5,699 nt of DNA from Thermoplasmata archaeon. GTDB taxonomy: Archaea; Thermoplasmatota; Thermoplasmata; Lutacidiplasmatales; UBA184. The stretch lies in the NCBI GenBank assembly GCA_030044695.1, contig JASIDM010000048.1:1-5699 (forward strand), in the 5' to 3' direction. A program made the position numbers and the translations under genes. Of the stretch, positions 4,735-5,699 are shown in pieces. Numbering within the stretch: position 1 is the stretch's first letter; each line of letters begins with the position of its first letter. A model generated the notes under the pieces. The model worked only from the letters and a program-made list of their open reading frames with translations. It searched no databases and had not been told where the DNA came from.

Positions 4735-5699
4735 GTGACGACGGCGCTGTCGCCCCTAAGCTCGGACCCGGAGACGGCTCGGCGGTTCGCGCGCCGAGCC
4801 CTCGCCGTCCGGGGTGGGGAGGGACGGGAACCGCCCGCGTGGGCCGAGGCGTTCGAACGCCGGCTCGCCGAGGGATCGATCGAGGGCCGTCTCTGGGTCG
4901 ACGCCGACCGACCGCTGGGGCTCGTCTGCTGGTCGCCCGGCGGTCCGCTGGGCCTCGCCGTCCGTCTCCTGTACTCGGCCGCCGAAGGCGCCGCCCCGGA
5001 ACGGTACGGCGAGCTGCTCACCTCGGTCGAGGGTGAGATCGGCCCGGTCGTCTTCCTCCCCGGCCCTCTCGCCGGGTTGGCTTCGACGGTGGAGGAGGCC
5101 GTGCTGACCCCCCGAGGGTACCGGCGGTTCTCCCGGAGCGAGATGACCTGGGAACCCACCCGCGCCCGCCCGAGGCCGCCGGACGCGGGGGACGAACGGC
5201 AACGTCCCGCGACCCGCGACGATCTGGCGTCGCTCGCCGGAGTCCACCGGCGGGCCTATCGCCGGTCGCTCGACCGGTACCTGTTCCTCGAGGTCGAGGA
5301 CGAGGAGCTCGACGCGCTTCGGGCGGTCCGGGAGATCCTGGACGGGCGTTGGGGTGAGCTCCTGGACGCGGGCTCCTGGGTCGCCGAACGGGACGGCGAG
5401 ATCGTCGGCCTCGTCCTGACCGTCCGGACCGACGACGGAGCCCTCATCGCGGACGTCGCTGTCGAACCCCGGCTCCAGGGTACCGGGATCGCGCGTCGGC
5501 TGCTCGGGACCGCCGTCCGCTCCGTCCGGGACGCCGGAGCGGACCGCATCTACCTGAACGTCACCGAGGGGAACCGGCCCGCCGTCCGGCTCTACCAGGG
5601 ACTCGGGTTCACCCGGAGCCTCGGGCCCTCGCTCGACTGGTACAACGCGCTCCGCATCCCGCTACCGAGCTCCGTCGACGAGCGGGGCGAGGGCTCGTC
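4735..5699 (+). CDS. Two-domain GNAT-family N-acetyltransferase (3' partial)
   Basis: The frame starts at GTG 4735, the first start codon after an in-frame TAG at 4690-4692, and runs off the right edge after 321 residues. The C-terminal domain (about 157-305) is a clear GNAT fold. It has strand WVAERDGEIVGLVL, then ADVAVEPRLQGTGIARRLL, in which RLQGTG (246-251) is the acetyl-CoA pyrophosphate loop (R/QxxGxG). The last conserved block, NVTEGNRPAVRLYQGLGF (275-292), carries the conserved Asn and Tyr. The N-terminal half (about 1-142) has GNAT-like strands (RPLGLVCW, LTPRGYRRFSRSEMTWEP) but no pyrophosphate loop, so it looks like a degenerate GNAT copy. A Pro/Arg-rich linker (143-158) joins the halves. 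The reaction is transfer of an acetyl group from acetyl-CoA to an amine; the substrate cannot be told. Two-domain layout recalls mycothiol-synthase-like GNATs, but nothing supports that specific activity. Confidence 0.85.
   Translation, partial: MTTALSPLSSDPETARRFARRALAVRGGEGREPPAWAEAFERRLAEGSIEGRLWVDADRPLGLVCWSPGGPLGLAVRLLYSAAEGAAPERYGELLTSVEGEIGPVVFLPGPLAGLASTVEEAVLTPRGYRRFSRSEMTWEPTRARPRPPDAGDERQRPATRDDLASLAGVHRRAYRRSLDRYLFLEVEDEELDALRAVREILDGRWGELLDAGSWVAERDGEIVGLVLTVRTDDGALIADVAVEPRLQGTGIARRLLGTAVRSVRDAGADRIYLNVTEGNRPAVRLYQGLGFTRSLGPSLDWYNALRIPLPSSVDERGEGS

Noticed and set aside
4689..5549. Minus-strand open frames opposite the GNAT gene
   Set aside because: They are Ser/Arg/Pro-rich with no domain, whereas the plus strand encodes a clear GNAT acetyl-CoA loop and C-terminal motif.

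Overview
The window is very GC-rich, densely coded DNA that most resembles an archaeal genome, possibly a GC-rich relative of the Thermoplasmata. That placement is an inference. The archaeal signs are: an FtsZ-superfamily gene directly behind a ribbon-helix-helix (RHH) gene, an arrangement known from haloarchaeal cdrS-ftsZ2; TATA-like elements centred about 25-28 nt upstream of two start codons, as expected for leaderless archaeal transcripts; and a clear TATATA element before the RHH gene. No rRNA, tRNA, CRISPR array, transposase or insertion sequence was found.

Layout. At the left edge (3-245, +) is the C-terminal end of an unrecognised, Thr/Ala-rich, probably beta-stranded protein. It converges on a minus-strand block. 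Read in its own direction, that block contains fhs (4624-2993, formate--tetrahydrofolate ligase), an alpha/alpha-toroid protein of the squalene-cyclase-like family often mislabelled 'nitrogen fixation protein NifH' (2795-1824), a tandem double-RHH DNA-binding protein (1682-1317), and an FtsZ/tubulin-superfamily protein (1302-286). The last two are 14 nt apart and are almost certainly one operon. On the plus strand, a two-domain GNAT acetyltransferase gene (4735 to the right edge) diverges from fhs.

How it works together. The best candidate for a little-described system is the RHH-FtsZ-like module. Its promoter carries TATATA followed by a perfect 11-bp inverted repeat with an 11-nt spacer, placed over the predicted transcription start and ending just before the start codon. 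This suggests autoregulation by the RHH protein. The FtsZ-like protein keeps the GTP-binding motifs, but its T7 synergy loop reads NVDLAS where FtsZ has NxDFAD. The second catalytic acidic residue is therefore Ser, pointing to a non-canonical FtsZ with altered GTP hydrolysis. Fhs, the toroid protein and the acetyltransferase look like independent transcription units with no evident functional link to that module.

Gaps between genes are short (40 to 197 nt). They hold promoter elements, a strong 13-bp inverted repeat just after the toroid gene, a 10-bp inverted repeat after fhs, and a 12-bp perfect palindrome between fhs and the GNAT gene.
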